A stretch of 33,434 nt of DNA, from contig JAQZAZ010000044.1 of assembly GCA_029239355.1 (NCBI GenBank), forward strand, positions 1 through 33,434, read 5' to 3'. The stretch's first letter is position 1, and every line of letters starts with the position of its first letter. Shown piece by piece: positions 8,912 through 17,723 of this stretch. The notes beneath the pieces were generated by a model. The model was not told the DNA's origin. It saw only the letters and a program-made list of their open reading frames with translations, and made no database searches. This DNA is from Sphingobacterium sp. Its GTDB lineage: Bacteria > Bacteroidota > Bacteroidia > Sphingobacteriales > Sphingobacteriaceae. A program made the translations under genes and the position numbers.

Positions 8912-10381
8912 CTAATAACTCGGATTTTGTTGATTTGCGATAGCCGGATTCGCATTCATTTCATCCAAAGAGATTGGAAGGATCGTTTTGAAAAAAGTTC
9001 GGTCTATAGTCTTTGGTCTATTGGTGGTACTTATATTACCGAGATCATCGTCAAATGTGATTGATTTATTCCAGCGCATCATATCAAAAAAGCGGTGGCC
9101 TTCACCCAAGAGCTCCTTGCTTCTTTCGTCGGCGATCATATCTAAAGTAATTGTGCTGGAAGTGGCTGCATCCAATTTTGGAGATCTTTGACGAATTGCA
9201 TTCAAATAGGTTGCTGCAAGGCTCTTGTCTGGAGATGATTTCAATAATGCACATTCAGCCGCGATAAGATAGATTTCTGATAAGCGGATGACTTTAATAT
9301 TCACAGCAGTGCTATTTGCTGGTGAATTTTTATCTCCGGCAAGATTAGTACTCCCGCTATATTTGTATAAGGCACCTAAGTGTGTAGTGCCAACCTCATC
9401 GTAAGCCATTACTCCCCATCTCACGTCTGTGTCGTCAGTTTTAAGCTTTGATAGGAACGGATCTGCGGCAATGAAGTTTCCCAAAATAGCTTTACTACCA
9501 TGTTCTTTTCTACGGAACATTGCGCCAAGTGAACTTGTTCCCGCATCAGCTTCATTTGGGTAAATACCAAGTTCAAGTATTGATTCTGTGCCGAACATGC
9601 TTGTCCATGATTTTACCCAATCAGCGTTGCTGTACAAGGTATACACTTTGGAGTCGATTATTTCCTGAGCAGCTTTTAGTGCATTGTCGTAATCGTTCAT
9701 ATACATATAAACGCGGGCCTGTAATGCCCTATTGGCGAAATAATTGAAATATCCGTTTGCTTTTGCCTTAGATAATAAGCTTTCTGAATCTTTAAGATCT
9801 AGCAGAATCTGCTTATAATTTTCATCTACAGAGACGCGTTTTTCCTGCGCGTTATATTCAAGTACTTTGGTTACATTGGGAATACCCAAGGATGACTTCT
9901 CCATAGTATAGGGCTTGCCATATAATCTCACTAGATCAAAATTAATTAATGCCCTAGCGGTTAATGCTTGCCCTTTATACGAAGCAAAATCTTCTGTAGA
10001 GCCAGCAGCGACCATTCTTTCAATGTTTGTTAGCAAGTTATTGATTTGAACTAAAGTGTGAAAGCCTTGTATCCAAATACTTGAATAGGGGTTGGACGAA
10101 GCGGAATGATTAAATACGTATAAATAATCATAGCCACGTCCTTGCGATGCGATTGTGAAATCGCCACCTTTTGCATCTGCATAGAGCGGAAAATTCCTGC
10201 CGTAATAATCGACGTTTGCCATTTTGCTCATTAATCCATTCATAATTACTTTTGCATCAGCAGCCGTCTGAATGGATGTATTGGAATCCCCCATGTTAGT
10301 AGGTGTGACATCCAGAAAGTTACTGCATGAGCTTACAACGATGGATATAGATATACACGAGGCAATAAAAAGCTTTTTCAT
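8912..10381 (-). CDS. SusD/RagB-family outer-membrane substrate-binding lipoprotein
   Basis: Surface lipoprotein of 489 residues that forms the lid of a SusC-type transporter. The signal peptide ends in a lipobox VSSC with C19. The N-terminal SusD-like domain includes AKVIMNGLMSKM, and the C-terminal RagB/SusD domain has LSEIYLIAAECALL and ERSKELLGEGHRFFDMMRW. It ends in QNPSY, like many family members. It begins 18 nt after the SusC stop, so the two are co-transcribed. Neighbouring murein-peptide enzymes, and the absence of any glycoside hydrolase, point to a peptide-type ligand as for RagB; that is inference. Confidence 0.93.
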   Translation of the reverse strand: MKKLFIASCISISIVVSSCSNFLDVTPTNMGDSNTSIQTAADAKVIMNGLMSKMANVDYYGRNFPLYADAKGGDFTIASQGRGYDYLYVFNHSASSNPYSSIWIQGFHTLVQINNLLTNIERMVAAGSTEDFASYKGQALTARALINFDLVRLYGKPYTMEKSSLGIPNVTKVLEYNAQEKRVSVDENYKQILLDLKDSESLLSKAKANGYFNYFANRALQARVYMYMNDYDNALKAAQEIIDSKVYTLYSNADWVKSWTSMFGTESILELGIYPNEADAGTSSLGAMFRRKEHGSKAILGNFIAADPFLSKLKTDDTDVRWGVMAYDEVGTTHLGALYKYSGSTNLAGDKNSPANSTAVNIKVIRLSEIYLIAAECALLKSSPDKSLAATYLNAIRQRSPKLDAATSSTITLDMIADERSKELLGEGHRFFDMMRWNKSITFDDDLGNISTTNRPKTIDRTFFKTILPISLDEMNANPAIANQQNPSY

Positions 10382-10399
10382 AGTACTGTTTTTTATCGG

Positions 10400-13300
10400 T
10401 TAAAAACTAAATTCAACTCCAAAGGTATAGGTTTTCGCGAGTGGTGTTTCCCAGCCGCGTGTGCCAAATTGATTTACCTCCGGGTCCATGTATTTGTACT
10501 TGGAAACAGTTAATAAATTACTTCCATTAAAATACAAACGGGCATTCGAAATACCTGCTCGATTAAGCAAAGCATTTGGGAGTCTATAGCTTAAGGATAT
10601 GTTTTTTAATCTGATATAGGAGGCGTCAAATAATTGTCGGCTACTGATCTGGTTGACATCCTCTAGATCTCGACCTGTTACCATTGGATAAGTTCCACCT
10701 GTGTTAGATGGAGACCACGACTGTTCCACAAAATAATTAGAATGGATCCGTTCCCAGTAATAACCATCATCTGCGACATCTTTTGATGTAGCATCGTAAA
10801 GTTTACCACCGATCTTATAAGCAAAGTTCACCCCCAATGAAAAGTTTTTATAGTCGACATCCGAATTTATCCCCCCATATAATTTAGGATTGGCATTTCC
10901 TATGATTGTTTGTTGTGCATTTTTATAATCATAGCTAGCTGCTTTTCCATTGAACATAAAGTCACCTGCAGTTCCATCATTGGTATACCAGACATTTTTT
11001 CCGTTGGTTTGGTCAGTGCCAGCCCATTCCAATCCAAAGAACGATAAAGGTGATTCATTTTCCCTATAAACAAAGCGAGCTCTATTATCTCCACCTGTGG
11101 GGTCAAACCAGACAATATCCTGCCCGCCATATAATTTTGTCACCTTCGATGAAATAAAAGTCGCATTGGCACTTAAGGTCCATTTCCAGTTTTCATTTTT
11201 TACGATATCAGAGCCTAGTTCAATTTCTAAGCCTTTGTTGTTCATCTCACCCACGTTTCTCAATATAGACTTAAAACCCGTAATTGTTGATATTGGAACA
11301 TCCTGTAGGAGGTTTTTTGAATCTCTATTGAAATATTCCAGTGTTCCAAAAAGTTTATTATTAAATAACCCAAATTCCAGCGCGATATTGGTGGAATAAT
11401 TTTTTTCCCAAGCCACATCAGGATTACCCAGATTATTTAATCCGCCACCGGGCTGAGCCATATATTTATTGGAATAGCTGGTCAGGTTTCTCCATGCGAA
11501 ATCCTGTATGGGTAAAGTTCCATTGGTGCCATAAGATCCTCTAAATCTCAGGCTATTGATTTGCTCAATATCCTTGATAAAAGATTCTTTTGCCAAATTC
11601 CATGAAGCGGCGACCGACCAAAAGTTACCCCATCGTGGTCCAGGTCCTAATCGTGACGATCCATCTCTTCTAAAGGAAGCTGAAGCATAATAGCGCTCGT
11701 TAAAATTATATTCAGCACGGGATAGAATGGACATCATATTGTTGCCCCATGAATATGCAGAAGCATCCAAAATACCTGCAGTAGCTACGGTGTGAAGCGA
11801 TGACGATGGAAGATCTTTACCTGTGGCGCGAATAAAGTCTGTTGTGTTTTTTTCGGCCTCAAAACCCGCCAACAAACTTAAATTGTGCAGGCCGAAGCTT
11901 TTATTATAATTAGCTGTTGTCGAGGATACTAGTTTTTGGATGGACGTCGACACTTCGGTGACACGACCATTGTCTGCCATCCCAGTATAGTGTTTAGCAC
12001 TGTAATAAATATGGTCTTTAACCTCTGTATTATCGTAAGAGAAAATCGTTTTCAAGGTTAACTCTGGTAAAAGCTTTAGTGTTAAGGATTCAATAGCGGA
12101 AAGTTTGCTCGTATTTGAGGAGTTCTCCCATTCTTTGTTGTAGTATAATGGGTTATAAGCAAGACTTCCATAGCGGGCCGTGTATTCTTTTCCTGTTTTA
12201 TAATCAGTTGGCCAATACATCTGCCAAAGTAGGTTGCGTGTTTGGTACAGGTAATTGGTTCCAGTATTCCGTGTATCATTCATACCGGCTAATTTGTTCT
12301 TTGCATAGTTGATGTTTGAGCCAAATTCCAGGTATTTCCCGATTTTCTGTGTTAAATTGACCCGTCCATTAATGCGGTCAAAATTATTTTCAATAATCCT
12401 GCTTTTATCTTGTGTATAGCCCAATGATGCATAATAATTTGTTTTTTCTGTTGCACCACTGACCGATATATCGTTGGTATTGAATATACCTGTTCTAAAT
12501 AATGCCTTATTCCAATCGTAGTATTTTCCGTCACGATTTTCCAAACCATCAGTTTTTCCGGAAATATGGACATTTTCCCATTGGGATGTGCCTTCGGTAC
12601 TAAATTGGTAGCCATGGATACCAAATCCATAGGCAGAATTTGGTTTGCCGTAATTGGCAGAATTAGGATTCCATTCTAACGAATTTAGACGATATAGCGT
12701 ATTTTTATTTGCTTGCTCAGCTGTCTGGCCCGAAGCTATCCTAGAATCATATAGGATGCTATAGAGCATATTGATCTGATCCTGAACCGAAGCTGGTTCA
12801 TTGTTTTTTGTTGCCCAAGATGGACTTATGCCAATTGAGGATTTGACATTGATCTTAGGATCTCCATTTTTGCCTCTTTTTGTTGTAATGATAATAACTC
12901 CATTTGCGGCCCGTGATCCATATAGAGAAGACGCTGCGGCATCTTTAAGTACTGAAATTGATTCGATATCACTTGGATTCAATGTACTCATTACATTATT
13001 AGTATTGACAATATAATCCCCCATCTGGCCGACACTTCCAGAGATCACTGGGACACCATCGATCACATATAATGGATCGTTGGATGCGTTCATAGAGCCA
13101 ATTCCCCGGATACGTATGGCTGATGTTGCGCCAGCTTGACCAGATCCATTTGATAGTTGCAAACCCGCGACACGTCCAGTTAATGCTTTTTCAAAAGATG
13201 TGACCGGTTGTTTGTCGATGGCGTCAGATTTAATCTGAGCCGCAGATCCGGTATAGGTGCTTTTTTTTGCTGTACCGTAGGCGACAACCATAACCTCGTC

Positions 13301-13606
13301 CAGGGCCTGTTCACCGCTCGTAAGTGAAATACTGATTGTTTTTCGGCCATTGACCTGAATCTCTTGTGCTTTATACCCAACTGCAGATATCAAGAGCGAC
13401 GCGGTCGAATTTGCATTAAGCGTGAATAAGCCTTGTTCATTGGTTGATGTTCCCTGGCTCGACCCTTTGACAGTTATGGTAACTCCACTGATGGGATTTC
13501 CATTGCTGTCGGTGATTTTTCCAGCAATCTGAATCTGTTGTGCATATAGAGACTGCATCGAACTACAGGCTATGAGACACAACGTTGTGAGGACATGTTG
13601 TTTCAT
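10400..13606 (-). CDS. SusC/RagA-family TonB-linked outer-membrane transporter
   Basis: TonB-dependent transporter of 1068 residues. A Sec signal peptide is cleaved near A22 (SLYAQQ). Residues about 25-110 form the carboxypeptidase-regulatory-like domain (IAGKITDSNGNPISGVTITV). The plug follows with EVMVVAYGTAKKSTYTGS, ALTGRVAGLQ, IRIRGIGS and DPLYVIDGVP. The rest is the 22-strand barrel, ending in YTFGVEFSF. There is no STN domain and no sigma/anti-sigma pair nearby, so control by trans-envelope signalling is not evident. A 19-bp stem-loop lies upstream, between this gene and the epimerase. The imported substrate is inferred to be murein peptides. Confidence 0.95.
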   Translation of the reverse strand: MKQHVLTTLCLIACSSMQSLYAQQIQIAGKITDSNGNPISGVTITVKGSSQGTSTNEQGLFTLNANSTASLLISAVGYKAQEIQVNGRKTISISLTSGEQALDEVMVVAYGTAKKSTYTGSAAQIKSDAIDKQPVTSFEKALTGRVAGLQLSNGSGQAGATSAIRIRGIGSMNASNDPLYVIDGVPVISGSVGQMGDYIVNTNNVMSTLNPSDIESISVLKDAAASSLYGSRAANGVIIITTKRGKNGDPKINVKSSIGISPSWATKNNEPASVQDQINMLYSILYDSRIASGQTAEQANKNTLYRLNSLEWNPNSANYGKPNSAYGFGIHGYQFSTEGTSQWENVHISGKTDGLENRDGKYYDWNKALFRTGIFNTNDISVSGATEKTNYYASLGYTQDKSRIIENNFDRINGRVNLTQKIGKYLEFGSNINYAKNKLAGMNDTRNTGTNYLYQTRNLLWQMYWPTDYKTGKEYTARYGSLAYNPLYYNKEWENSSNTSKLSAIESLTLKLLPELTLKTIFSYDNTEVKDHIYYSAKHYTGMADNGRVTEVSTSIQKLVSSTTANYNKSFGLHNLSLLAGFEAEKNTTDFIRATGKDLPSSSLHTVATAGILDASAYSWGNNMMSILSRAEYNFNERYYASASFRRDGSSRLGPGPRWGNFWSVAASWNLAKESFIKDIEQINSLRFRGSYGTNGTLPIQDFAWRNLTSYSNKYMAQPGGGLNNLGNPDVAWEKNYSTNIALEFGLFNNKLFGTLEYFNRDSKNLLQDVPISTITGFKSILRNVGEMNNKGLEIELGSDIVKNENWKWTLSANATFISSKVTKLYGGQDIVWFDPTGGDNRARFVYRENESPLSFFGLEWAGTDQTNGKNVWYTNDGTAGDFMFNGKAASYDYKNAQQTIIGNANPKLYGGINSDVDYKNFSLGVNFAYKIGGKLYDATSKDVADDGYYWERIHSNYFVEQSWSPSNTGGTYPMVTGRDLEDVNQISSRQLFDASYIRLKNISLSYRLPNALLNRAGISNARLYFNGSNLLTVSKYKYMDPEVNQFGTRGWETPLAKTYTFGVEFSF

Positions 13607-13679
13607 AAGAGTTTGAATTGATTAATTTAGTTTGTTAATATGTTGGTTTTACCGGTTGTTGATTTCAACTCCGACAAAG

Positions 13680-13725
13680 ATTCAATGCAATGTTTTTCTT
13701 TAAGGCGAAAAACATTGCATTGAAT
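13680..13725 (-). promoter_or_regulatory. 19-bp stem-loop between dipeptide epimerase and susC
   Basis: A perfect inverted repeat, 13680-13698 against 13707-13725, with an 8-nt loop. It lies 6 nt past the epimerase stop (minus-strand direction) and 73 nt before the susC start. No clear T-tract follows, so it may be a leaky terminator, an RNA-processing site or an mRNA-stabilising structure that sets the susC/susD level relative to the enzymes. No TAnnTTTG promoter was found between it and susC; the nearest is AATCTTTG with one mismatch. Confidence 0.6.
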
Positions 13726-13731
13726 ATAATC

Positions 13732-14787
13732 TTATTTTCTTAAAATTCCAATTCCTGGACGGTTCGGTAAGAAGCAGTTGCCATCAATGACTGTCATACC
13801 ATCATAGATATCGTTGTCGATCAGGAGTGCTCCATCTAAATCTGCCCAATCGGTTAGTGGTGCTAATTGTGCTGCAGCACTGATAGCGCATGAGGTTTCG
13901 GTCATGCAGCCGATCATTACTTTCATTTCGAGCGAACGAGCAAGTTCGGCCATCCGCTTGGCTTCACGCATACCGGTACATTTCATCAGCTTGATGTTGA
14001 TGCCACTATAAACACCTTTTAGGGCAGGCACATCAACTAATCGTTGACAGCCCTCGTCAGCAATCGTCGGTATTGGGCTATGTGCAGTCAGCCAAGCATT
14101 ATCGTCAATCTGTTCTTTTGGCATCGGTTGTTCGAGGAAGGTAACGTTTCGCTCGGCCAGCCAATAGGCCATTTCCAATGCCTCTTCCCGAGTTTTCCAG
14201 CCTTGGTTGACATCAGCACATAAGGGACGATCTGTTACCTGACGAATGGTGTCAATAATCATTTTATCGGTATCCAATCCCAATTTTACTTTTAGAATCT
14301 TAAACTGATCCGCTTCAGCAACCTTTTTGCGGATCATATCCTCTGTATCGATACCGATTGTATAAGATGTCGGTGGAATAAGATCCGGATTTAGTCCCCA
14401 TATTTTATAGAAAGGCTGCTCCATAATTTTACCAAGCACATCATGTAGGGCAATATCTATCGCAGCTTTGGCGGCTGTGTTCTTAACTGCTACCTGATCT
14501 ACATAGTGTAGGATCTCCTCGGTCTGGAAAGGAGAATCGAATGCTGATAAATCAATTTGATTTAAAAATGCGATAACGCTTTCCTGTGACTCACCAAGGT
14601 AAGGTGGCATGCTAGCCTCGCCGTAGCCAATAATACCTTCGTATTCTAACTCGGTCAGGACTACAGGTGTGGTGCTTCGGCTGTAGGAAGCGACGGTAAA
14701 AACATGACGCAACGTTAGTGTATATGGACGGAATCTTAACTTAAAGGCTCCAAAGTCCTTGCTGATCCATTCAGATTGATTGCTCAT
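13732..14787 (-). CDS. Dipeptide epimerase (L-Ala-D/L-Glu epimerase), enolase superfamily
   Basis: Muconate-lactonizing-subgroup enolase-superfamily protein of 351 residues, predicted to convert L-Ala-D-Glu to L-Ala-L-Glu. The acid/base lysines are K166 and K168 (KVK) and K266 (NIKLMK). The Mg ligands are D192 (ADVNQ), E219 (FLEQPMP) and D244 (IADEG). These numbers nearly coincide with those I recall for B. subtilis YkfB. The DLD motif in WADLDGALL is the dipeptide-amino-group-binding mark of dipeptide epimerases. There is no signal peptide, so it is cytoplasmic. It starts 6 nt after the NlpC/P60 stop. Other dipeptide specificities occur in this family and cannot be excluded. Confidence 0.92.
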   Translation of the reverse strand: MSNQSEWISKDFGAFKLRFRPYTLTLRHVFTVASYSRSTTPVVLTELEYEGIIGYGEASMPPYLGESQESVIAFLNQIDLSAFDSPFQTEEILHYVDQVAVKNTAAKAAIDIALHDVLGKIMEQPFYKIWGLNPDLIPPTSYTIGIDTEDMIRKKVAEADQFKILKVKLGLDTDKMIIDTIRQVTDRPLCADVNQGWKTREEALEMAYWLAERNVTFLEQPMPKEQIDDNAWLTAHSPIPTIADEGCQRLVDVPALKGVYSGINIKLMKCTGMREAKRMAELARSLEMKVMIGCMTETSCAISAAAQLAPLTDWADLDGALLIDNDIYDGMTVIDGNCFLPNRPGIGILRK

Positions 14788-14793
14788 CTTGGT

Positions 14794-16020
14794 TTATTTG
14801 TTGATATAGTAATTGTTTTCAGCGATTTTTTGAATTGCAGAATCCTTGGCACCTAAATAACGGCGGGCAGCTACAACGGTACGTGTCTGAAAATCGTCGT
14901 AATCAGCAGCATCTTTTAGCATGCTGTTGATGCGAACCAATCCTGCGGCGTGGATAAAAGTGCCATTGCCAATATAAAGGGCCACATGGGTTACGCGGGC
15001 GTTGGGATTACTGTTTTTGCCAGCTGCGAAAAATAGTAAATCTGCAGGCTTAAGGTTTTTGAGCGCTTTGTCAGGGTCAAAATGCCCTTCACTATCTAGA
15101 ATATCTATCTTTTCCCCAGCCAAAACCTGTTGTGATGCATCCCTGGGGATGACAAAGCCATTCATAAAGAAGCTTGTCTTGGTAAATCCACTACAATCGA
15201 CCCCTTTAACAGATGTTCCGCCCCACAGGTAAGGCAATCCCAACATTGTTTTTGCACTAGCTATAATATGATCGGCGGTAGGAGTGCGTGTATCCAACCA
15301 GTTTTTTAAAGTTTGACTTTCAGATTTTTTGATATAACCTTTTCGGCCATCGGGATAAGCGATCTCATGAAAACTTCCTTTTTGTCCAATTAATTTCAAT
15401 ATATCTCCGTATACGAGATCCGATACCCGCTGGCTTTTCTCGTTGGGTTGAGAATAAGATTTTCCGAATTCAGTGGTGTAGATTAGTTTTTCTGATTGTC
15501 TCCAGTCGTCAATTTCAGGCTGATCCATAACAGCTATTGAAGATGCGGGCACCCACGCAATGTAACCATCAGGTGTACGCACACGGTATTCGCCACTTTT
15601 CTTCTGGAGCAGATCTACTTGTGTGCCCAATAAAACTTGACTTGTCAGTTCTGCGGAATTATCAGGAGAAGTACGCATGTTGGCAACTGAAAGTCTGATG
15701 ACTCCTACGGTTTTACCTTCAACACTAGCGTCCGGCAATAATTGAATTTGGATATTAGCAGCTATTTCTTTTGCTTTTTGTTCTAGCACGAACTTCGCAT
15801 CTTTTTCGGTTGTTTCGAGGATATATAGATTTTGAGGAATATCCGCTTTCTGAATAGCCACAATTTTCGTTCTCCGATCCGGTGCAAATTCACGCTTTAC
15901 GTTTTCTTGCAATTCTTTGATTTTGAAATAAGTGGTGGAATCGACTTGCTGTGCATGGCTATGGCTTGCGCCAATAAGACTCGCACATGCTAAAAAAGCG
16001 TATTTTAGAGTGTTTTTCAT
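14794..16020 (-). CDS. SH3-domain NlpC/P60 peptidase (gamma-D-glutamyl-diamino acid endopeptidase type)
   Basis: Exported cysteine peptidase of 408 residues. The Sec signal peptide ends near SHSHA/QQ. An N-terminal region of about 90 residues is followed by two bacterial SH3 domains (about 105-165 and 180-235). The C-terminal NlpC/P60 domain has the nucleophile C276 in GVDCSGF, H345 in THVALYIG and a third polar residue near IHAAG. The layout matches YkfC-like enzymes and dipeptidyl-peptidase VI, which cut D-Glu from the diamino acid when L-Ala is free at the N-terminus, releasing L-Ala-D-Glu. That product is the substrate of the gene downstream. It is the first gene of the minus-strand operon. 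Confidence 0.92.
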   Translation of the reverse strand: MKNTLKYAFLACASLIGASHSHAQQVDSTTYFKIKELQENVKREFAPDRRTKIVAIQKADIPQNLYILETTEKDAKFVLEQKAKEIAANIQIQLLPDASVEGKTVGVIRLSVANMRTSPDNSAELTSQVLLGTQVDLLQKKSGEYRVRTPDGYIAWVPASSIAVMDQPEIDDWRQSEKLIYTTEFGKSYSQPNEKSQRVSDLVYGDILKLIGQKGSFHEIAYPDGRKGYIKKSESQTLKNWLDTRTPTADHIIASAKTMLGLPYLWGGTSVKGVDCSGFTKTSFFMNGFVIPRDASQQVLAGEKIDILDSEGHFDPDKALKNLKPADLLFFAAGKNSNPNARVTHVALYIGNGTFIHAAGLVRINSMLKDAADYDDFQTRTVVAARRYLGAKDSAIQKIAENNYYINK

Positions 16021-16392
16021 GCTGATTAGTTTGTTTCTAAAGATAGGATTAATTCACAATATAAATCAATGTTTGTTGTCGATTTTTAAGTGATTTAGAT
16101 GTTGTATTGCTAAAAAACGAATATTGGAGCTTAATTTTAATTAATTTCCCTATTTGCTAAAACCATTTTGTATTATTGCTTATTGATAGCAAAACCATCG
16201 AATTTTTAGAAGTTCACCATCGCTAGTTTCGATTGTTGGTGGAGGACTATTCTAATTGAAATTCGGAAAAACAACGATTCCTGTTTGTAAAATACTAGAG
16301 GACTGAAGCAAACAGGGTAATAAAAGACAAACCGAGTGTAATGAGTTCATTTCTATTAGTGAGCATAAACACTCATAAATAATAGCTTATAT
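16021..16392. other. 372-nt divergent intergenic region
   Basis: AT-rich region between the divergent NlpC/P60 and glycosylasparaginase genes, so it must hold promoters for both. No exact TAnnTTTG element was found on either strand. No coding frame of note is seen. It contains copy B of the short dispersed repeat at 16328-16348, followed by an inverted repeat GAGTGT (16334-16339) / ACACTC (16369-16374) just before the asparaginase start. Confidence 0.6.
16328..16348 (+). repeat. Copy B of a short dispersed intergenic repeat
   Basis: The 21-nt element matches 2771-2791 at 19 of 21 positions. Both copies lie in intergenic DNA upstream of a gene for an exported protein. Here it ends 44 nt before the glycosylasparaginase start codon. 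Confidence 0.4.
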
Positions 16393-17421
16393 ATGAGTTC
16401 TAGACGTAATTTTATTAGGCAGGGTTTAATGGCTGCTACAGCTATAGGTACCTTGAGTGCATTTGATACAAAAGGGTTAACGATTGCATCCAGTGATAAG
16501 GTGAAGAAATATCCGATTGTGATTTCAACTTGGGATTTTGGGATAGCGGCAAATAAAGCGGCCTGGGAGATCTTATCGAAAGGCGGAAAAGCTCTTGATG
16601 CTGTCGAACAGGGGGTACGGGTACCCGAAGCAGACTTAAAAAATATGACCGTAGGCAAAGGCGGCTACCCTGATCGTGATGGACATGTGACCCTAGATGC
16701 CTGTATTATGGATGCTGATGGTAATTGTGGTGCTGTGGCTGGTATGGAAAAAATCGGACATCCGATATCGGTGGCGCGCTTGGTTATGGAAAAAACTCCA
16801 CATGTCATGCTTGTTGGTGAAGGTGCATTGCAATTTGCGTTAGAAAACGGTTTTCAAGAAGAGAATTTATTGACGCCAGAGGGAGAAAAAGCTTGGAAGG
16901 AGTGGTTAAAGGAGAAGAAATACAAGCCAGTTGTTAATATCGAAAATAAAACTTTTGCTGCGGAGCGCCTTCCGGGTAACCAATACAATCACGATACCAT
17001 TGGTATGTTAGCCTTGGATGCTAATGGCAATATCTCGGGAGCCTGTACAACCAGTGGAATGGCATTTAAAATGCATGGACGGGTGGGAGATAGCCCGATC
17101 ATCGGAGCCGGATTGTATGTTGACAATGAAGTTGGTGGGGCTACTTCGACTGGGGTAGGTGAAGAAGTTATCCGGAATGTAGGTAGCTTTTTAGTGGTCG
17201 AATTAATGCGCCAAGGTTACTCGCCGGAAGACGCCTGTAAGGAAGCGGTGATGCGTATTGTGAAGAAAAAGCCTGCAATTGCCAAAGAGATACAAGTTGG
17301 ATTTTTGGCGATTAACAAGAAGGGTGAGTATGGAGCCTATGCATTGCAGGAGGGATTCTCTTATGCGATTTGCGACAGCAAGCAACAGGATCTATTAATC
17401 AAAGGAAAACATTATTATTAG
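16393..17421 (+). CDS. N4-(beta-N-acetylglucosaminyl)-L-asparaginase (glycosylasparaginase)
   Basis: N-terminal-nucleophile hydrolase of 342 residues. The family cleaves the GlcNAc-Asn bond of glycopeptides and matures by self-cleavage into two chains. The autoprocessing site is D201/T202 in NHDTIGMLALD, with T202 the nucleophile. Substrate-binding segments GRVGDSPIIGAG and ATSTGVGEE follow, as in the Flavobacterium (Elizabethkingia) meningosepticum enzyme. The N-terminus SSRRNFIRQG plus a hydrophobic stretch is a good twin-arginine signal, implying export of the folded protein. It is transcribed away from the NlpC/P60 operon. Whether it shares substrates with the peptide-scavenging genes is unknown. 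Confidence 0.92.
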   Translation: MSSRRNFIRQGLMAATAIGTLSAFDTKGLTIASSDKVKKYPIVISTWDFGIAANKAAWEILSKGGKALDAVEQGVRVPEADLKNMTVGKGGYPDRDGHVTLDACIMDADGNCGAVAGMEKIGHPISVARLVMEKTPHVMLVGEGALQFALENGFQEENLLTPEGEKAWKEWLKEKKYKPVVNIENKTFAAERLPGNQYNHDTIGMLALDANGNISGACTTSGMAFKMHGRVGDSPIIGAGLYVDNEVGGATSTGVGEEVIRNVGSFLVVELMRQGYSPEDACKEAVMRIVKKKPAIAKEIQVGFLAINKKGEYGAYALQEGFSYAICDSKQQDLLIKGKHYY

Positions 17422-17514
17422 TAATTAGAATTAGATGCGAGATTTTAGATAAGAGATTTGAGGTAGGAGATTTGAGATAAAGGATCAAGGACTGGTCTAA
17501 GAATCTAACAGATT

Positions 17515-17537
17515 AGAACTCTGGTTCTTAATTTTTT
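17515..17537 (+). terminator. Weak candidate terminator after glycosylasparaginase
   Basis: A 5-bp stem AGAAC/GTTCT with a TCTG loop is followed by TAA and then six T. The stem is short, so the call is tentative. Confidence 0.35.
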
Positions 17538-17575
17538 ATCCTTATTCTTTGCTTTTATTTAATACACGTTTAGGT

Positions 17576-17607
17576 TTGAGTATTAAATTGAATAATGATT
17601 ATCTTTG
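17576..17607 (+). promoter_or_regulatory. Bacteroidota-type promoter of msrA
   Basis: TTG at 17576-17578 (within TTTG) and TATCTTTG at 17600-17607 are 21 nt apart and match TTG-N20-TAnnTTTG. The predicted leader to the msrA ATG is about 110 nt. Confidence 0.6.
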
Positions 17608-17723
17608 TGTCAGCGTTGTGGAACTAAAAAAATAGGATAGTAATTATACCGACAGCTTACAAAAGTAAAGTCTAAATACTGACTACTAAATATACGCTGT
17701 TAAATACTCAATACGATAAAAAT

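Larger units (their letters stand above)
17422..17723. other. 302-nt intergenic region with short tandem repeats
   Basis: Directly after the asparaginase stop there is an imperfect tandem repeat with a period of about 14 nt (GAGATTTGAGGTAG, 17438-17480, about three units). A weak hairpin AGAAC/GTTCT at 17515-17528, followed by six T at 17532-17537, could terminate the asparaginase transcript. The msrA promoter lies at 17576-17607. The remaining 110 nt before msrA show no gene or recognisable RNA element. Confidence 0.5.
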
